The position numbers and the translations under genes were made by a program. The notes under the pieces were generated by a model that saw nothing but the letters and a program-made list of their open reading frames with translations, ran no database searches and had not been told where the DNA came from. This document shows positions 8,049 to 22,190 of a DNA stretch of 64,000 bases, piece after piece. The number at the start of each line of letters is the position of its first letter. Position 1 is the first letter of the stretch. Source of the DNA: Pseudomonas oryzihabitans (GTDB lineage Bacteria; Pseudomonadota; Gammaproteobacteria; Pseudomonadales; Pseudomonadaceae); assembly GCF_024652905.1 (NCBI RefSeq), contig NZ_CP102428.1, forward strand, positions 2,802,501 through 2,866,500, given 5' to 3'.

Positions 8049-10655
8049 ATGAGTATTCACTCCGATGCTGCCGATGCCGCGGTAGCCGATCAGGCGGGCG
8101 CGCTCAGCGCTCCTGCCCGATTGGGCTTGCTGCGCTTCGAGCGTCTGAATGAAGCCTCCTGGGCGATGCTCTATCTCGACTCCCGTTGTGAGGCCAGCCT
8201 CGGCCTGCCCGCCCAGGCGCTGTGTTCGCTCATCGATGCCCCCTATGCCAGCCTGATGGAGCCCAGCGTCCGTCATCGCCTGCACGAGGATATCCAGCTG
8301 CAACTCGCCGAGCATGGCAGCTATCAGGTGCGTTACCTGTTCCACTCCACCACGGCCCCCTGCCAGGTCGTCGAGGTGGGCGAGAGCCTGCAGCGTCATG
8401 GTCGCCCCCTGCTACGCGGCTATCTGCTGCGGGTGATGAACGACGATGCCCTGGCCGGCGAATGGGAAGCCCACAACCTGGCCCTGCGGTCGACCCTGGC
8501 GCTCCTGCAGGAAAGCCAGGACCACAGCCAGCAACGGCTGGGGATGGCCCAGGCGCGGCAGACCCTGCTGCTCGAATTGTCCCGGCTGGCCCTGAGACAG
8601 ACGCCGGTCGACGACGAACTGGTGCAGCTGCTGCGTGCCCAGGGCCCGGCCGCTTTTGCCGTGGATGAGCTCAGCCTGTGGCGCTACGAAGGCAATGGCC
8701 TCGTCACCCTGTGCAAGGAAGAGCGCCTGCCCACGCTGTGCAGCGACCACCGCCGCCGGTTGCGTGAGCAGGGCGTGATCGAAGACGCCAGCCAGGTGCT
8801 GCACCCTTCCCATACCGGGGGCGGAACGGCCCTGGACGTGGCGCTGCTGCACGAGAATCAGCTGATCGGCCTGCTCTGCCTGAGACGGGACCGGCCAGCT
8901 ACCTGGGAGGCCGAGGACGTCGCCTTCGCCCGCAGCCTGGCGGAATGTCTGGCTGCCCTGCTCCAGCAGCCGGAGCGCTTGCCGAAGGTCGCCCACCCCC
9001 TCACCCGGGTGATGGAAGCCAGCAACGATGCCTTCCTGCTGCTGGATGCCGGCGGTCGCCTGGAGCACGCCACCGACAGCTTCGCCCGCATCACCGGCTA
9101 TCCCATCGCCAAGCTGCAGGGCCTGCACGTCGAATCCCTGCCGGCCCTGGAGAACTGGAGCGAGCTGCTCTACGAAGCCTGGCAGCACCTGGCGCACCAG
9201 GACAGCTGGCAGGGCGAATTGCGGTGCTATCGCCGCGACGGCGAGACCTACTGGGGCCAGCTGTCACTGTCCAAGATCCAGCAGCCCAACGGCGACCTGC
9301 AGGGCTATCTGGGTATCTTCCAGGACACCAGCAAGACCCGCTTCGCCCAGCAGCACAACGACGAGATGGTGTTTCGCGACAGCCTTACCGGGCTGGCCAA
9401 CCGCAGCCACTTCATCGCCCGCCTGGAAGAGCGCCTGGAGCAGTCCAATCCGAGCAGCGAGCACTCGCTGCTGCTGGTGGACGTCGACAACTTCAAGAGA
9501 GTCAACGACAGCCTGGGTCATCGCATCGGCGACCAGCTGCTGGTGGGCCTGGCCCGGCGCCTGCGCAGCGCCCTGGGCAAGGGCGCGCTGATCGCGCGCA
9601 TCGCCAGCAACGAATTCGCCGTGCTGCTCGACGGCATGGATGCGGTGTCCGCCACCAGCCTGGCTCGCGACACCCTGGTAGCCCTGGATCCGCCGCTCTA
9701 CGTGGAAGGCCACCCGACCCTGATCAGTTGCTCCATCGGTCTGACCACCGCCAGGCCGCACGAAACCGATCCGCAGACCCTGATCAAGCACGCCGGCCTC
9801 GCCCTGCACAGGGCCAAGGCCACCGGCGGCCATCAGGTCCAGGTGTTCACCGAGGCGCTGATCGCCGAGGCCAGCAACAAGCTGTTCGTGCAGAACAACC
9901 TGCGCCGCGCCCTGGAGCAGAACGAATTGCTGGTGCATTACCAGCCCAAGGTCTGCCTGAAGCGCGCCAAGCTGCTTGGCCTGGAAGCCCTGATCCGCTG
10001 GCAGCATCCGGAAAAGGGCATGATCCGCCCGGACCAGTTCATCAGCATCGCCGAGGAAACCGGGCTCATCGTGCCCATCGGCAAATGGATCATCCGCGAG
10101 GTCTGTCGCCAGCTGCACCGTCTCGACGCCGCCGGCTTCGACGACCTGCAGATCGCCATCAACCTGTCGCCCAAGCAGTTCACCGATCCCGACCTGGTGC
10201 AGTCCTTCGTCACCATCCTCGACGAGGAAGGCATCGCGCCCAAAAGGCTGGAGCTGGAACTGACCGAAAGCCTGCTGCTGGATGCCACCGACGCTACCCG
10301 CAACACCCTCGAAGCCCTCAAGCGGCTGGGCATGAGCCTGGCGATGGACGACTTCGGCACCGGTTATTCGTCGCTCAGCTACTTGAAAAAATTCCCCATC
10401 GACATCATCAAGATCGACAGGAGTTTCATCAAGGACATCCCGGACAACCAGGACGACATGGAAATCACCTCCGCGGTGATCGCCATGGCCCACAACCTGC
10501 GGCTGCAGGTGGTTGCCGAGGGCATCGAGACGACCGAACAGCTGGCTTTCCTGCGCCATCATCGTTGCGATATCGGCCAGGGCTATCTGTTCGACAAGCC
10601 CATCCCGGCCGACCAGCTCGACGCCGCCCTGGCGCGTTACCTGCCGACGCGCTGA
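8049..10655 (+). CDS. dipA: c-di-GMP phosphodiesterase with PAS, degenerate GGDEF and EAL domains
   Basis: Predicted to hydrolyse cyclic-di-GMP and so favour dispersal. From the ATG at 8049 it has 868 residues: an N-terminal sensory part of about 300 residues that may hold PAS and GAF folds, a clear PAS (about 320-440), a GGDEF domain whose signature is ASNEF (519-523), and an EAL domain with EAL (646-648) and DDFGTG (767-772). The intact EAL and broken GGDEF make it a phosphodiesterase. Position after aceF and before msrA matches P. aeruginosa PA5017 (DipA). The start is uncertain: the frame stays open to an ATG at 7881 and a TTG at 7986, the latter following AGGAAGAAGGA. Confidence 0.88.
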   Translation: MSIHSDAADAAVADQAGALSAPARLGLLRFERLNEASWAMLYLDSRCEASLGLPAQALCSLIDAPYASLMEPSVRHRLHEDIQLQLAEHGSYQVRYLFHSTTAPCQVVEVGESLQRHGRPLLRGYLLRVMNDDALAGEWEAHNLALRSTLALLQESQDHSQQRLGMAQARQTLLLELSRLALRQTPVDDELVQLLRAQGPAAFAVDELSLWRYEGNGLVTLCKEERLPTLCSDHRRRLREQGVIEDASQVLHPSHTGGGTALDVALLHENQLIGLLCLRRDRPATWEAEDVAFARSLAECLAALLQQPERLPKVAHPLTRVMEASNDAFLLLDAGGRLEHATDSFARITGYPIAKLQGLHVESLPALENWSELLYEAWQHLAHQDSWQGELRCYRRDGETYWGQLSLSKIQQPNGDLQGYLGIFQDTSKTRFAQQHNDEMVFRDSLTGLANRSHFIARLEERLEQSNPSSEHSLLLVDVDNFKRVNDSLGHRIGDQLLVGLARRLRSALGKGALIARIASNEFAVLLDGMDAVSATSLARDTLVALDPPLYVEGHPTLISCSIGLTTARPHETDPQTLIKHAGLALHRAKATGGHQVQVFTEALIAEASNKLFVQNNLRRALEQNELLVHYQPKVCLKRAKLLGLEALIRWQHPEKGMIRPDQFISIAEETGLIVPIGKWIIREVCRQLHRLDAAGFDDLQIAINLSPKQFTDPDLVQSFVTILDEEGIAPKRLELELTESLLLDATDATRNTLEALKRLGMSLAMDDFGTGYSSLSYLKKFPIDIIKIDRSFIKDIPDNQDDMEITSAVIAMAHNLRLQVVAEGIETTEQLAFLRHHRCDIGQGYLFDKPIPADQLDAALARYLPTR

Positions 10656-10736
10656 CCCGCCGAGCGGACTCGACCCCGCTGCAGCGATTTTGCGTACACT
10701 GAGCTTTTCGCCTGGCCCTTTCCCACGAGGTATCCC

Positions 10737-11396
10737 ATGGTCCTGCGTTCCGAAATCCTGACCAAGAAGACCCACCTGCCCGCCGCCGAGCAGGCGCTGC
10801 CCGGCCGCGAGACGGCCATGGCCGTACCCGCCGCCCACTACGTCAACGGCAATCCGTTGCAAGGCCCCTTCCCCGCCGGGCTGCAGAGTCTGGTGCTGGG
10901 CATGGGCTGCTTCTGGGGCGTCGAGCGGCGTTTCTGGCAACAACCGGGTGTCTGGACCACCGCCGCCGGTTACGCGGGCGGCCATACCCCCAACCCGACC
11001 TACGAAGAGGTGTGCTCCGGCCTGACCGGTCATACCGAGGTGGTGCTGGTGGTGTTCGATCCGGCCCAGACCTCGCTGGAGGCGCTGCTGAAGATCTTCT
11101 GGGAAGCCCACGACCCGACCCAGGGCATGCGCCAGGGCAATGATGTCGGTACCCAGTATCGCTCGGCGCTGTATTACAGCGACGACAGCCAGCGCGAGGC
11201 CTTCGAAGCCAGCCAGGCCGCCTTCCAGGCTCAATTGGCCGAGGCCGGTTATGGCGAGATCACCACCGAGATCGCTCCTTTGCCGCCCTTCTACTACGCC
11301 GAGGCCTATCACCAGCAGTACCTGGCGAAGAATCCCAACGGCTATTGCGGCCTGGCCGGTACCGGCGTGTGCTTGCCGCCCAGTCTGGCGGTCTGA
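10737..11396 (+). CDS. msrA: Peptide-methionine (S)-S-oxide reductase
   Basis: Cytoplasmic repair enzyme that reduces the S-epimer of methionine sulfoxide in proteins, using thioredoxin. The 219 residues show the catalytic motif GCFWG with the nucleophilic Cys at residue 58, plus GYAGG and the GHTEVV segment characteristic of MsrA. The N-terminal 50-residue extension is normal for the proteobacterial long form. It is preceded by dipA in the same order as in P. aeruginosa. It converges with rlmJ across a long inverted repeat. Confidence 0.97.
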   Translation: MVLRSEILTKKTHLPAAEQALPGRETAMAVPAAHYVNGNPLQGPFPAGLQSLVLGMGCFWGVERRFWQQPGVWTTAAGYAGGHTPNPTYEEVCSGLTGHTEVVLVVFDPAQTSLEALLKIFWEAHDPTQGMRQGNDVGTQYRSALYYSDDSQREAFEASQAAFQAQLAEAGYGEITTEIAPLPPFYYAEAYHQQYLAKNPNGYCGLAGTGVCLPPSLAV

Positions 11397-11424
11397 TCGC
11401 ACTTCGCTCGGCTTACCTGGGGAT

Positions 11425-11508
11425 CGTTGGGCTTCGGCGATAGAACTGCCTCAGCCCAACCTACGCCAAGCTGCTCGTAGGTTGGGTTGAGCGCAGCGAA
11501 GCCCAACG
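11425..11508. repeat. 84-bp nested inverted repeat between msrA and rlmJ
   Basis: Outer arms of 12 bp (CGTTGGGCTTCG at 11425-11436 and its exact complement at 11497-11508) enclose inner arms of 11 bp (11455-11465 and 11476-11486). The whole can fold into a long hairpin. The GTTGGG(C/T)T-GAGCGCAGCGAAGCCCAAC style resembles a short dispersed intergenic repeat common in pseudomonads and xanthomonads. It sits between convergent genes and may act as a two-way terminator. It has no long T tract. Confidence 0.75.
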
Positions 11509-11519
11509 TTGCCCCTCCC

Positions 11520-12356
11520 TTATTCCGCGATCAGCCACTCCAGCCGCCAGCTGCCTTCGCCCTGGGCCAGATGCTCGGCCAGCCAGGGCAGCAATTCGCG
11601 TAGTTCTTCCTCCAATCCCCACGGCGGATTGACGATGGCCAGTCCCGAGCCATTGAGCCGGGTGGGGTCGTCCGCCGCGCGGATCAGCAATTCGACGTTG
11701 AGCAGCTTGGGCGCGCCGCTGGCCTGCAGACCGGCATGGAAGCGCCTGAGCTGGCGGCGATCCTTGATCGGATACCAGAGGGCGATCACCGTCTGGCGCA
11801 TCCGGCCGATGGCCTCGGTGACCGCCTTGACGCAACGCTCCAACTCATCAGCCTTTTCGAAGGGCGGATCGATCAGCAGTAGCGCCCGGCGCTCGGGCAC
11901 CGGCAGCAGCGCCCGCGGCAGCAGCCAGCCGTCCTTCTGGTGCACCGCCACCCGGCGATCACCGGCCATGTTTTCCTTGAGCAGGCGACCATCCTCGGGG
12001 TGCAATTCGTTCAGCAGCAGCCGATCCTGGGGCCTCAAGGCCTCGCGCATCAACTCGGGCGAGCCGGGATAGTAGCGCAGCGCGCCATCGGGATTGAGCG
12101 CCGCCACCGCCTCGCGATAGCCAACAAAGGCCGTCGGTGCGGCGTCCAGCGCCCACAGCCGACCGATCCCTTCGCGCCATTCGTCGGTACGACTGGCCTG
12201 GTCGCCGGCCAGGTCATAGCGACCCACCCCGGAATGGCTGTCCAGATAGGCGAAGGGTGCCTCCTTGCGCGCCAGCAGCGCGGCCAGGCGCAACAGGGTG
12301 GCGTGCTTGAAGACATCGGCGTGATTGCCGGCATGGAAGGCGTGTCGGTAATTCAT
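11520..12356 (-). CDS. rlmJ: 23S rRNA (adenine(2030)-N6)-methyltransferase
   Basis: Methylates A2030 of 23S rRNA. The ATG at 12356 gives 278 residues starting MNYRHAFHAGNHADVFKH, the conserved N-terminus of the family. The catalytic loop is DPPFE. A second conserved motif, NPPWG, lies near the C-terminus. The reading frame continues 23 codons further upstream, but the conserved start and family length (about 280) favour 12356. It is divergent from nhaP2 over 129 bp. Confidence 0.95.
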   Translation of the reverse strand: MNYRHAFHAGNHADVFKHATLLRLAALLARKEAPFAYLDSHSGVGRYDLAGDQASRTDEWREGIGRLWALDAAPTAFVGYREAVAALNPDGALRYYPGSPELMREALRPQDRLLLNELHPEDGRLLKENMAGDRRVAVHQKDGWLLPRALLPVPERRALLLIDPPFEKADELERCVKAVTEAIGRMRQTVIALWYPIKDRRQLRRFHAGLQASGAPKLLNVELLIRAADDPTRLNGSGLAIVNPPWGLEEELRELLPWLAEHLAQGEGSWRLEWLIAE

Positions 12357-12418
12357 GGGATACTCCAGCGTCAGCCCTACAGTGTACCGCCTTCCTCGGG
12401 CGCCAGCGGCGTCGCGCT

Positions 12419-12448
12419 TTGACACCCTGGCCGTGCAGCGGGTTAAAT
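12419..12448 (+). promoter_or_regulatory. Sigma-70 promoter for nhaP2
   Basis: TTGACA at 12419-12424 and TTAAAT at 12443-12448 are separated by 18 bp, close to consensus. A transcript would start near 12455, about 30 nt ahead of the TTG start codon of nhaP2. Confidence 0.6.
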
Positions 12449-12485
12449 CCCCAGGTTCTTCATTTCTTTGCCCCAGGAGTCACGC

Positions 12486-14225
12486 TTGGACGCCGTCACC
12501 ATCAACAGCTTGTTCTTGATCGGTGCGGTGCTGATCGGCCTGTCGATTCTGGTCAGTTCGATTTCCTCGCGGGTCGGCATCCCGATCCTGGTGATCTTCC
12601 TGGTGGTCGGCATGTTCGCCGGCGTCGACGGCCCCGGTCACATCGCCTTCGACAACTATCCGATGGCCTACCTGGTGGGCAACTTGGCGCTGGCGGTGAT
12701 CCTGCTCGACGGCGGCATGCGCACCCGGGTATCGAGCTTCCGCGTGGCGCTCTGGCCGGCGCTGTCGCTGGCGACGGTGGGGGTGATGATCACCACTGGC
12801 CTGACCGGCTTGGCTGCGGCCTGGCTGTTCGATCTCAGCCTGCTGCAGGGCCTGCTGATCGGCGCCATCGTCGGCTCCACCGATGCCGCGGCGGTGTTTT
12901 CCCTGCTCGGAGGGCGCGGCCTCAACGAACGGGTCACCGCCAGCCTGGAGATCGAATCCGGCAGCAACGACCCCATGGCGGTGTTTCTCACCGTGACCCT
13001 GATCGAGATGCTCGCCAGCGGCGAGAGCGGCTTCAGCTGGAGCCTGCTCGGTCATTTCGTCAGCGAATTCGCCATCGGCGGGGTGATCGGCCTGGGCGGT
13101 GGCTGGCTGCTGCTGCAGCTGATCAACCGCATCCACCTCGCCGACGGCCTCTATCCGCTGCTGGCCATCAGCGGTGGTCTGCTGATCTTCGCCCTGACCA
13201 ACGCCGCCCATGGCAGTGGCATCCTCGCGGTCTACCTGGCCGGTCTGCTGATGGGTAATCTGCCGATCCGCAGCCGCCATGGCATGCTGCACATGCTCGA
13301 CGGCATGGCCTGGCTGGCGCAGATCGGCATGTTCCTGGTGCTGGGCCTGCTGGTGGAGCCGCACAACCTGCTGCCCATCGCCCTGCCCGCCCTGGGCCTG
13401 GCGCTGTGGATGATCCTGGTCGCCCGCCCGCTGTCGGTGGCCATCGGCCTCTTGCCCTTCCGCGCCTTCCATGACCGGGAAAAGGCCTTTATCGCCTGGG
13501 TCGGGCTGCGTGGCGCGGTCCCCATCATCCTCGCGGTGTTCCCGATGATGGCCGGACTGCCCCAGGCCCAGCTGTTCTTCAACGTGGCCTTCTTCATCGT
13601 GCTGGTGTCGCTGCTGGTGCAGGGCTCCAGCCTGCCGCTGGCCGCCAAGTTGCTCAAGGTGACGGTGCCACCGGAGCCGGCGCCCTTCTCCCGCGCCGGC
13701 CTGCAGGTCCATCCGACCAGCGAGTGGGAGTTGTTCATCTATCGCCTGGGCGCCGAGAAATGGTGCATCGGCGCCGCCCTGCGCGAGTTGAAGATGCCCG
13801 AGGGCACCCGCATCGCCGCGCTGTTCCGCGGCGAGACCCTGCTGCACCCCTCCGGCAGTACCACCCTGGAAGCCGGTGACATCCTCTGCGTGGTCGGCCA
13901 TGAGCACGACCTACCCGCCCTGGGCCGCCTGTTCAGCCAGGCGCCGCAGCAGACCCAGAGATTCTTCGGCGACTTCGTCCTGGAAGCCGATGCCGAACTC
14001 AGCGCGGTGGCCGCGCTGTACGGCCTGCAACTGGGCGAAGTGGACGGCAACCAGCGTCTCGGCAGCTTCATCACCCACCAGATCGGCGGCGAACCCATCG
14101 TCGGCGACCTGGTGGAGTGGAACGGCCTGGTCTGGATCGTCGCGGCCATCGAGAACAAGCGCGTGCGCAAGGTCGGCGTGAAGTTTCCCGAAGGCAGCAG
14201 CAGCGGACCTGCGCTCTTTCTTTAA
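12486..14225 (+). CDS. nhaP2: K+(Na+)/H+ antiporter of the CPA1/NhaP2 type
   Basis: Inner-membrane cation/proton antiporter that handles potassium and alkaline or osmotic stress. I chose the TTG at 12486 because AGGAG lies 7 bp before it and the protein then begins [14 protein letters not shown], as I recall for P. aeruginosa CvrA. The 579 residues have about 12 membrane segments (1-390) with the [10 protein letters not shown] transport motif, then a cytoplasmic TrkA-C domain (about 410-490) and a CorC/HlyC-like C-terminal domain. It is followed by mscK, another ion-homeostasis gene. Confidence 0.93.
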   Translation: MDAVTINSLFLIGAVLIGLSILVSSISSRVGIPILVIFLVVGMFAGVDGPGHIAFDNYPMAYLVGNLALAVILLDGGMRTRVSSFRVALWPALSLATVGVMITTGLTGLAAAWLFDLSLLQGLLIGAIVGSTDAAAVFSLLGGRGLNERVTASLEIESGSNDPMAVFLTVTLIEMLASGESGFSWSLLGHFVSEFAIGGVIGLGGGWLLLQLINRIHLADGLYPLLAISGGLLIFALTNAAHGSGILAVYLAGLLMGNLPIRSRHGMLHMLDGMAWLAQIGMFLVLGLLVEPHNLLPIALPALGLALWMILVARPLSVAIGLLPFRAFHDREKAFIAWVGLRGAVPIILAVFPMMAGLPQAQLFFNVAFFIVLVSLLVQGSSLPLAAKLLKVTVPPEPAPFSRAGLQVHPTSEWELFIYRLGAEKWCIGAALRELKMPEGTRIAALFRGETLLHPSGSTTLEAGDILCVVGHEHDLPALGRLFSQAPQQTQRFFGDFVLEADAELSAVAALYGLQLGEVDGNQRLGSFITHQIGGEPIVGDLVEWNGLVWIVAAIENKRVRKVGVKFPEGSSSGPALFL

Positions 14226-14323
14226 CGGTGGATGAACGGGGTTCGCGGCTTGAGGGCCGCCGCCTTGCACCCCAGGCAGCCTGGCTTTAACCTCGCGCCT
14301 TTCCACTGCCCGACGCCTGCCGC

Positions 14324-19160
<4,837 letters not shown>

Positions 19161-19187
19161 AGTCCGGCTCCGACCAGGCGCCGGACT

Positions 19188-20390
19188 TCAGGCGCCGTTG
19201 ACCTGGAAGACGTGCCGCAGATAGTGCAGGAAGTCCGGTTCGCCGCCCTGGGCCTTGCCCGGGGCGTCGGAGATCTTGGCCACCGGCTGGCCATTGCAGC
19301 GACTCATCTTGAGCACCATGTTCATCGGCTGCACCCCCGGGATGTCACAGGTGAAATGGGTGCCGATGCCAAAGCTCACGTTGATCCGCTCGCGCAGGGC
19401 GCGAAACAGCGCGAGGGCCTTTTCCAGATTGAGCGAATCGGAAAACACCAGGGTCTTGGTCAGGGGGTCGATGCCCAGCTGCTGGTAGTGGGCGATGGCC
19501 TTTTCCGCCCACTGCAGGGGATCACCGCTGTCATGGCGCAGGCCGTCGAACAGCTTGGCGAAGTAGAGATCGAAATCGCGCAGAAAGGCGTCCATGGTGA
19601 TGGTATCGGTCAGGGCGATGCCGAGCTGACCGCGATACTCGCGCACCCAGCAGTCGAGGGCGGCGATCTGGCTGTCGATCAACCGTGGCCCCAGTTGCTG
19701 GTGCGCCATCAACCACTCGTGGGCCATGGTGCCCAGGGGCGCCACACCCAGCTTCCACGCCAGGTGGACATTGCTGGTACCGACAAAGCGACCGGGAAAG
19801 TCGTCCCTCAGGCTGCGCACCACCATCTCCTGCACACCATAGGAAAAACGCCGCCGGGTACCGAAGTCGGCCATCTTGAATTCGGCCAACTCGTCGGCGC
19901 CCGCTTCCCGTGCCAGCCAGTCGAACTTGCGATAGAGCTGATCGCGTGCCAGCTGCAGGGGTAGGTCGGCATGGCGCTGGCGATTGCGCACCTCGCTGAT
20001 CAGCGCCAGGATCGGTACCTCGAACAGGATCAGGTGCAGCCAGGGACCCTTCAGGGTCAGGGTGAAGCGCCCGTCCTCCTCGCCAAGGAACACATAGGAG
20101 GGATTGAAACGAAACAGCCGCAGAAAGCGGATAAAGTCGGGTGTGATGAAGGGAATGCGTTCGAGAAAGTCCAGCTGGCGATCACTGATGGCGACATCGG
20201 CCAGGTCATCGATCTCGGCCTGGATGGCCGCGTGATAGGGCCGCAGGTCTTCGTCGTTGCGGCAGCGAAAGGCCCACTCGACTTCCGCATTGGGATAGTT
20301 GTGCAGGACGGCCTGCATCATGGTGAGCTTGTAGAAGTCGGTGTCCAGCAGGCTCTGCACGGCCTGCTCGGAAAAACTATCGGCCATCAT
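19188..20390 (-). CDS. pncB: Nicotinate phosphoribosyltransferase
   Basis: ATP-assisted enzyme of NAD salvage; it joins nicotinate to PRPP to make nicotinate mononucleotide. The 400 residues show the family segments [11 protein letters not shown] near the N-terminus, GTSNVHLAW and GTMAHEW in the centre, and [10 protein letters not shown] near the C-terminus. Two adjacent ATGs (20390 and 20387) could start it; neither has a strong Shine-Dalgarno. It stands alone between selO and the ColR-linked genes. Confidence 0.96.
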   Translation of the reverse strand: MMADSFSEQAVQSLLDTDFYKLTMMQAVLHNYPNAEVEWAFRCRNDEDLRPYHAAIQAEIDDLADVAISDRQLDFLERIPFITPDFIRFLRLFRFNPSYVFLGEEDGRFTLTLKGPWLHLILFEVPILALISEVRNRQRHADLPLQLARDQLYRKFDWLAREAGADELAEFKMADFGTRRRFSYGVQEMVVRSLRDDFPGRFVGTSNVHLAWKLGVAPLGTMAHEWLMAHQQLGPRLIDSQIAALDCWVREYRGQLGIALTDTITMDAFLRDFDLYFAKLFDGLRHDSGDPLQWAEKAIAHYQQLGIDPLTKTLVFSDSLNLEKALALFRALRERINVSFGIGTHFTCDIPGVQPMNMVLKMSRCNGQPVAKISDAPGKAQGGEPDFLHYLRHVFQVNGA

Positions 20391-20471
20391 CGGCGGGGCT
20401 CGGCAGCTAGAAGTCAGACGACAGGATGCCGAACTTGCCGGGGAAGCGAAAGGCGCTTGACCGTCCGGGGC

Positions 20472-20690
20472 CTAACGATTGTGGGTCTGGGTCATGCCGA
20501 AGAGGAATAGCAGCAGGTCCTGGCTACCCGTGCTGGAGGTGTTCAGGGTGCGCGCCACGGGGGTCTGGCAGTAGTCCAGGCCTTCGCTACCGACGACCAC
20601 GGCCGCCGGTCTTAGCCAGCTCGCATAGGCCAGCGTGGTGACCCCGCAAAAAGCCGCGATCAACAAACCTCGAGTAATTTGTGAAGTCAT
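20472..20690 (-). CDS. Small hypothetical protein with an N-terminal hydrophobic segment
   Basis: A 72-residue product that I cannot assign to a family. It begins MTSQITRGLLIAAFCGVTT, a hydrophobic N-terminal segment ending in LAYA that may be a signal peptide or one membrane anchor. A remnant of about 45 residues follows, with one Cys. Its ATG overlaps the TGA of the upstream kinase gene (ATGA), so it is translationally coupled and belongs to the colRS-linked gene set. From memory P. aeruginosa has a small hypothetical gene (PA4377) at this place. Confidence 0.6.
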   Translation of the reverse strand: MTSQITRGLLIAAFCGVTTLAYASWLRPAAVVVGSEGLDYCQTPVARTLNTSSTGSQDLLLFLFGMTQTHNR

Positions 20691-21385
20691 GGCTCCAACC
20701 CTCTGATCTTCCGTCCCAACGCCTGTTGGTAAACGTAGAGCAGAGTTCGCCATTGCGCAGCGTTCCACGACGAATGGCGGCGTAATTGCAGCATATCCCG
20801 ACGGGCGGCCGTGTCTATAGCCATTCGTTGGCGACATTTCTCCAGATCGAGCAAGGCGATGGAGAATTGCTTGCCCTCCGGCCCCATGCGCTCGGCGACG
20901 AAGATATGTTTGGGATAGAGGCAGCCATGCTGCCAGCGGTGACGGTGCATGCGCGCCAGCACCTCGCCCAGAGTGGTCAGGAAGCGCTCGTGCTCGGCTT
21001 CGCTGAGCGCCTGGCCACCGCCTTCGGCGTACCAGTGATCGAGATCCTGATAGCCTTCCAGGGCGGCGCTCACCAGCAACGCGCGCCAACCACCCTGGGC
21101 TTGCTGGGCATCGCAGAAGAGCAACTCGGGAACCTGGATACCCAGGTCGCGAAAGGCGATCAGCGCATCCCGCTCACGCAAGGCGGTGGGCCGCCCCAGG
21201 GGATGACGCAAACTACGATAGAGATGACCGACCTGACGCTTGACGTAGGCCAGGGTCCCGTCGGGAAGCTGCAGGCGCTGGACACCGCTCTCGCCGCCCC
21301 GACGGACATTGGGCGCTTCCACCCAGTCGCCTGCGGTGTTCCACCAGCGATCGAAACGCTCTTCGCCCTGCGTCACGGCTCCCAT
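20687..21385 (-). CDS. inaA: InaA-like lipopolysaccharide-kinase-fold protein
   Basis: A 232-residue protein of the Kdo/WaaP kinase-like family. The N-terminal lobe includes AYVKRQ and RERDAL. The position that normally reads HxDxxxxN is HGCLYPKH here, so the catalytic-loop Asp is replaced. LLDLEK follows at the DFG-equivalent site. The family acts on LPS core sugars in the cytoplasm, but the missing Asp makes true kinase activity doubtful. It lies 27 bp downstream of the methyltransferase gene and overlaps the next small gene by 4 bp. The order colR-colS-methyltransferase-inaA is that of P. putida and P. aeruginosa. Confidence 0.8.
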   Translation of the reverse strand: MGAVTQGEERFDRWWNTAGDWVEAPNVRRGGESGVQRLQLPDGTLAYVKRQVGHLYRSLRHPLGRPTALRERDALIAFRDLGIQVPELLFCDAQQAQGGWRALLVSAALEGYQDLDHWYAEGGGQALSEAEHERFLTTLGEVLARMHRHRWQHGCLYPKHIFVAERMGPEGKQFSIALLDLEKCRQRMAIDTAARRDMLQLRRHSSWNAAQWRTLLYVYQQALGRKIRGLEP

Positions 21386-21412
21386 CGGCTGCCTCTCTTA
21401 TTCTAGATAGCT

Positions 21413-22099
21413 TCAATTGGCCTTGCGCAGGACATAGACCCGCCACATGGCATAGCCCGGCAAAAAATCCAGGGCTCGGTCGACCACGAAGCCGGCCTGA
21501 GCGACTTCCGCCTCGAACTGGCTGCGCTCGACGATGAATCGGTTCTGGTAACCGCCGCGGTCGCGGCCTTCGGCCTGGCGCCGACGTTCCAGTGCCTGGC
21601 GACGCCAGGCCTTGAAGTTGCCATCCACCCACAGCGACAGGATGACGCTGTCACGGGTCACCCGATGGAACTCCTGCAGCAGCGCCAGACGGTCCGCCGC
21701 TTCGCCCACGTGGTGAAACAAACGCATACAGAAAATACAATCTACAGAATTGTCGGACAAGTCGATAGCGAAAGCCGACGTCTGCAGCGTTTTGACCCGG
21801 GCCACGACCTCGGCGGGCTGCTGCGCACGGGCGGTGGCCAGCATGTTTTCCGAGTAATCGGCACCGATGATCAGACGATTGCGCTTCTCCGCCAGCAGCG
21901 GCCAGAAACGACCGGCACCACTGGGCAGATCCAGCACCAGGTTGGGCTGGCCGGCGATACTCAGGGCCTGCCGCGCCAGTTGCTGGTCGCGCCAGTTGGA
22001 CAGGCGCCGGGCCAGACCGTCCTGGTGCTTCAGGTAATACTGGCGGGCGTGGTCGGCGTCGTACTTTTGCGAAAAGGGCAGGTCGATGGGCGCTTTCAC
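21413..22099 (-). CDS. Class I SAM-dependent methyltransferase downstream of colS
   Basis: A 228-residue methyltransferase. The SAM motif I is LDLPSGAGRF (about 56-65), motif II ends in GADYSENML, and the post-II region contains CIFCMRLFHH. The substrate is not visible from sequence. Its place between colS and inaA matches orf222 of P. putida. I recall the P. aeruginosa orthologue being described as WarA, a c-di-GMP-responsive enzyme affecting O-antigen together with a kinase. It is separated from colS by 91 bp that may hold its own promoter. Confidence 0.85.
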   Translation of the reverse strand: MKAPIDLPFSQKYDADHARQYYLKHQDGLARRLSNWRDQQLARQALSIAGQPNLVLDLPSGAGRFWPLLAEKRNRLIIGADYSENMLATARAQQPAEVVARVKTLQTSAFAIDLSDNSVDCIFCMRLFHHVGEAADRLALLQEFHRVTRDSVILSLWVDGNFKAWRRQALERRRQAEGRDRGGYQNRFIVERSQFEAEVAQAGFVVDRALDFLPGYAMWRVYVLRKAN

Positions 22100-22190
22100 G
22101 GAGGCGGCTCCTGAGGGAGTGGAGAAGTGCCGCTACCCTATCCAGGCCGCTGTCAAACCCCGGTCAAGTCGTTGTGAAAATTCTGTAACG
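22100..22190 (-). promoter_or_regulatory. Leader between colS and the methyltransferase gene, possible ColR-controlled promoter
   Basis: On the minus strand a TTTTCAC motif (plus 22176-22182) follows TTACAG and is followed by TTGACC and TTTGACA. TTTTCAC is the core of the ColR box as I remember it, but the flanking bases do not fit the recalled consensus exactly. A ColR-activated promoter for the methyltransferase-inaA genes is plausible and unproven. Confidence 0.35.
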
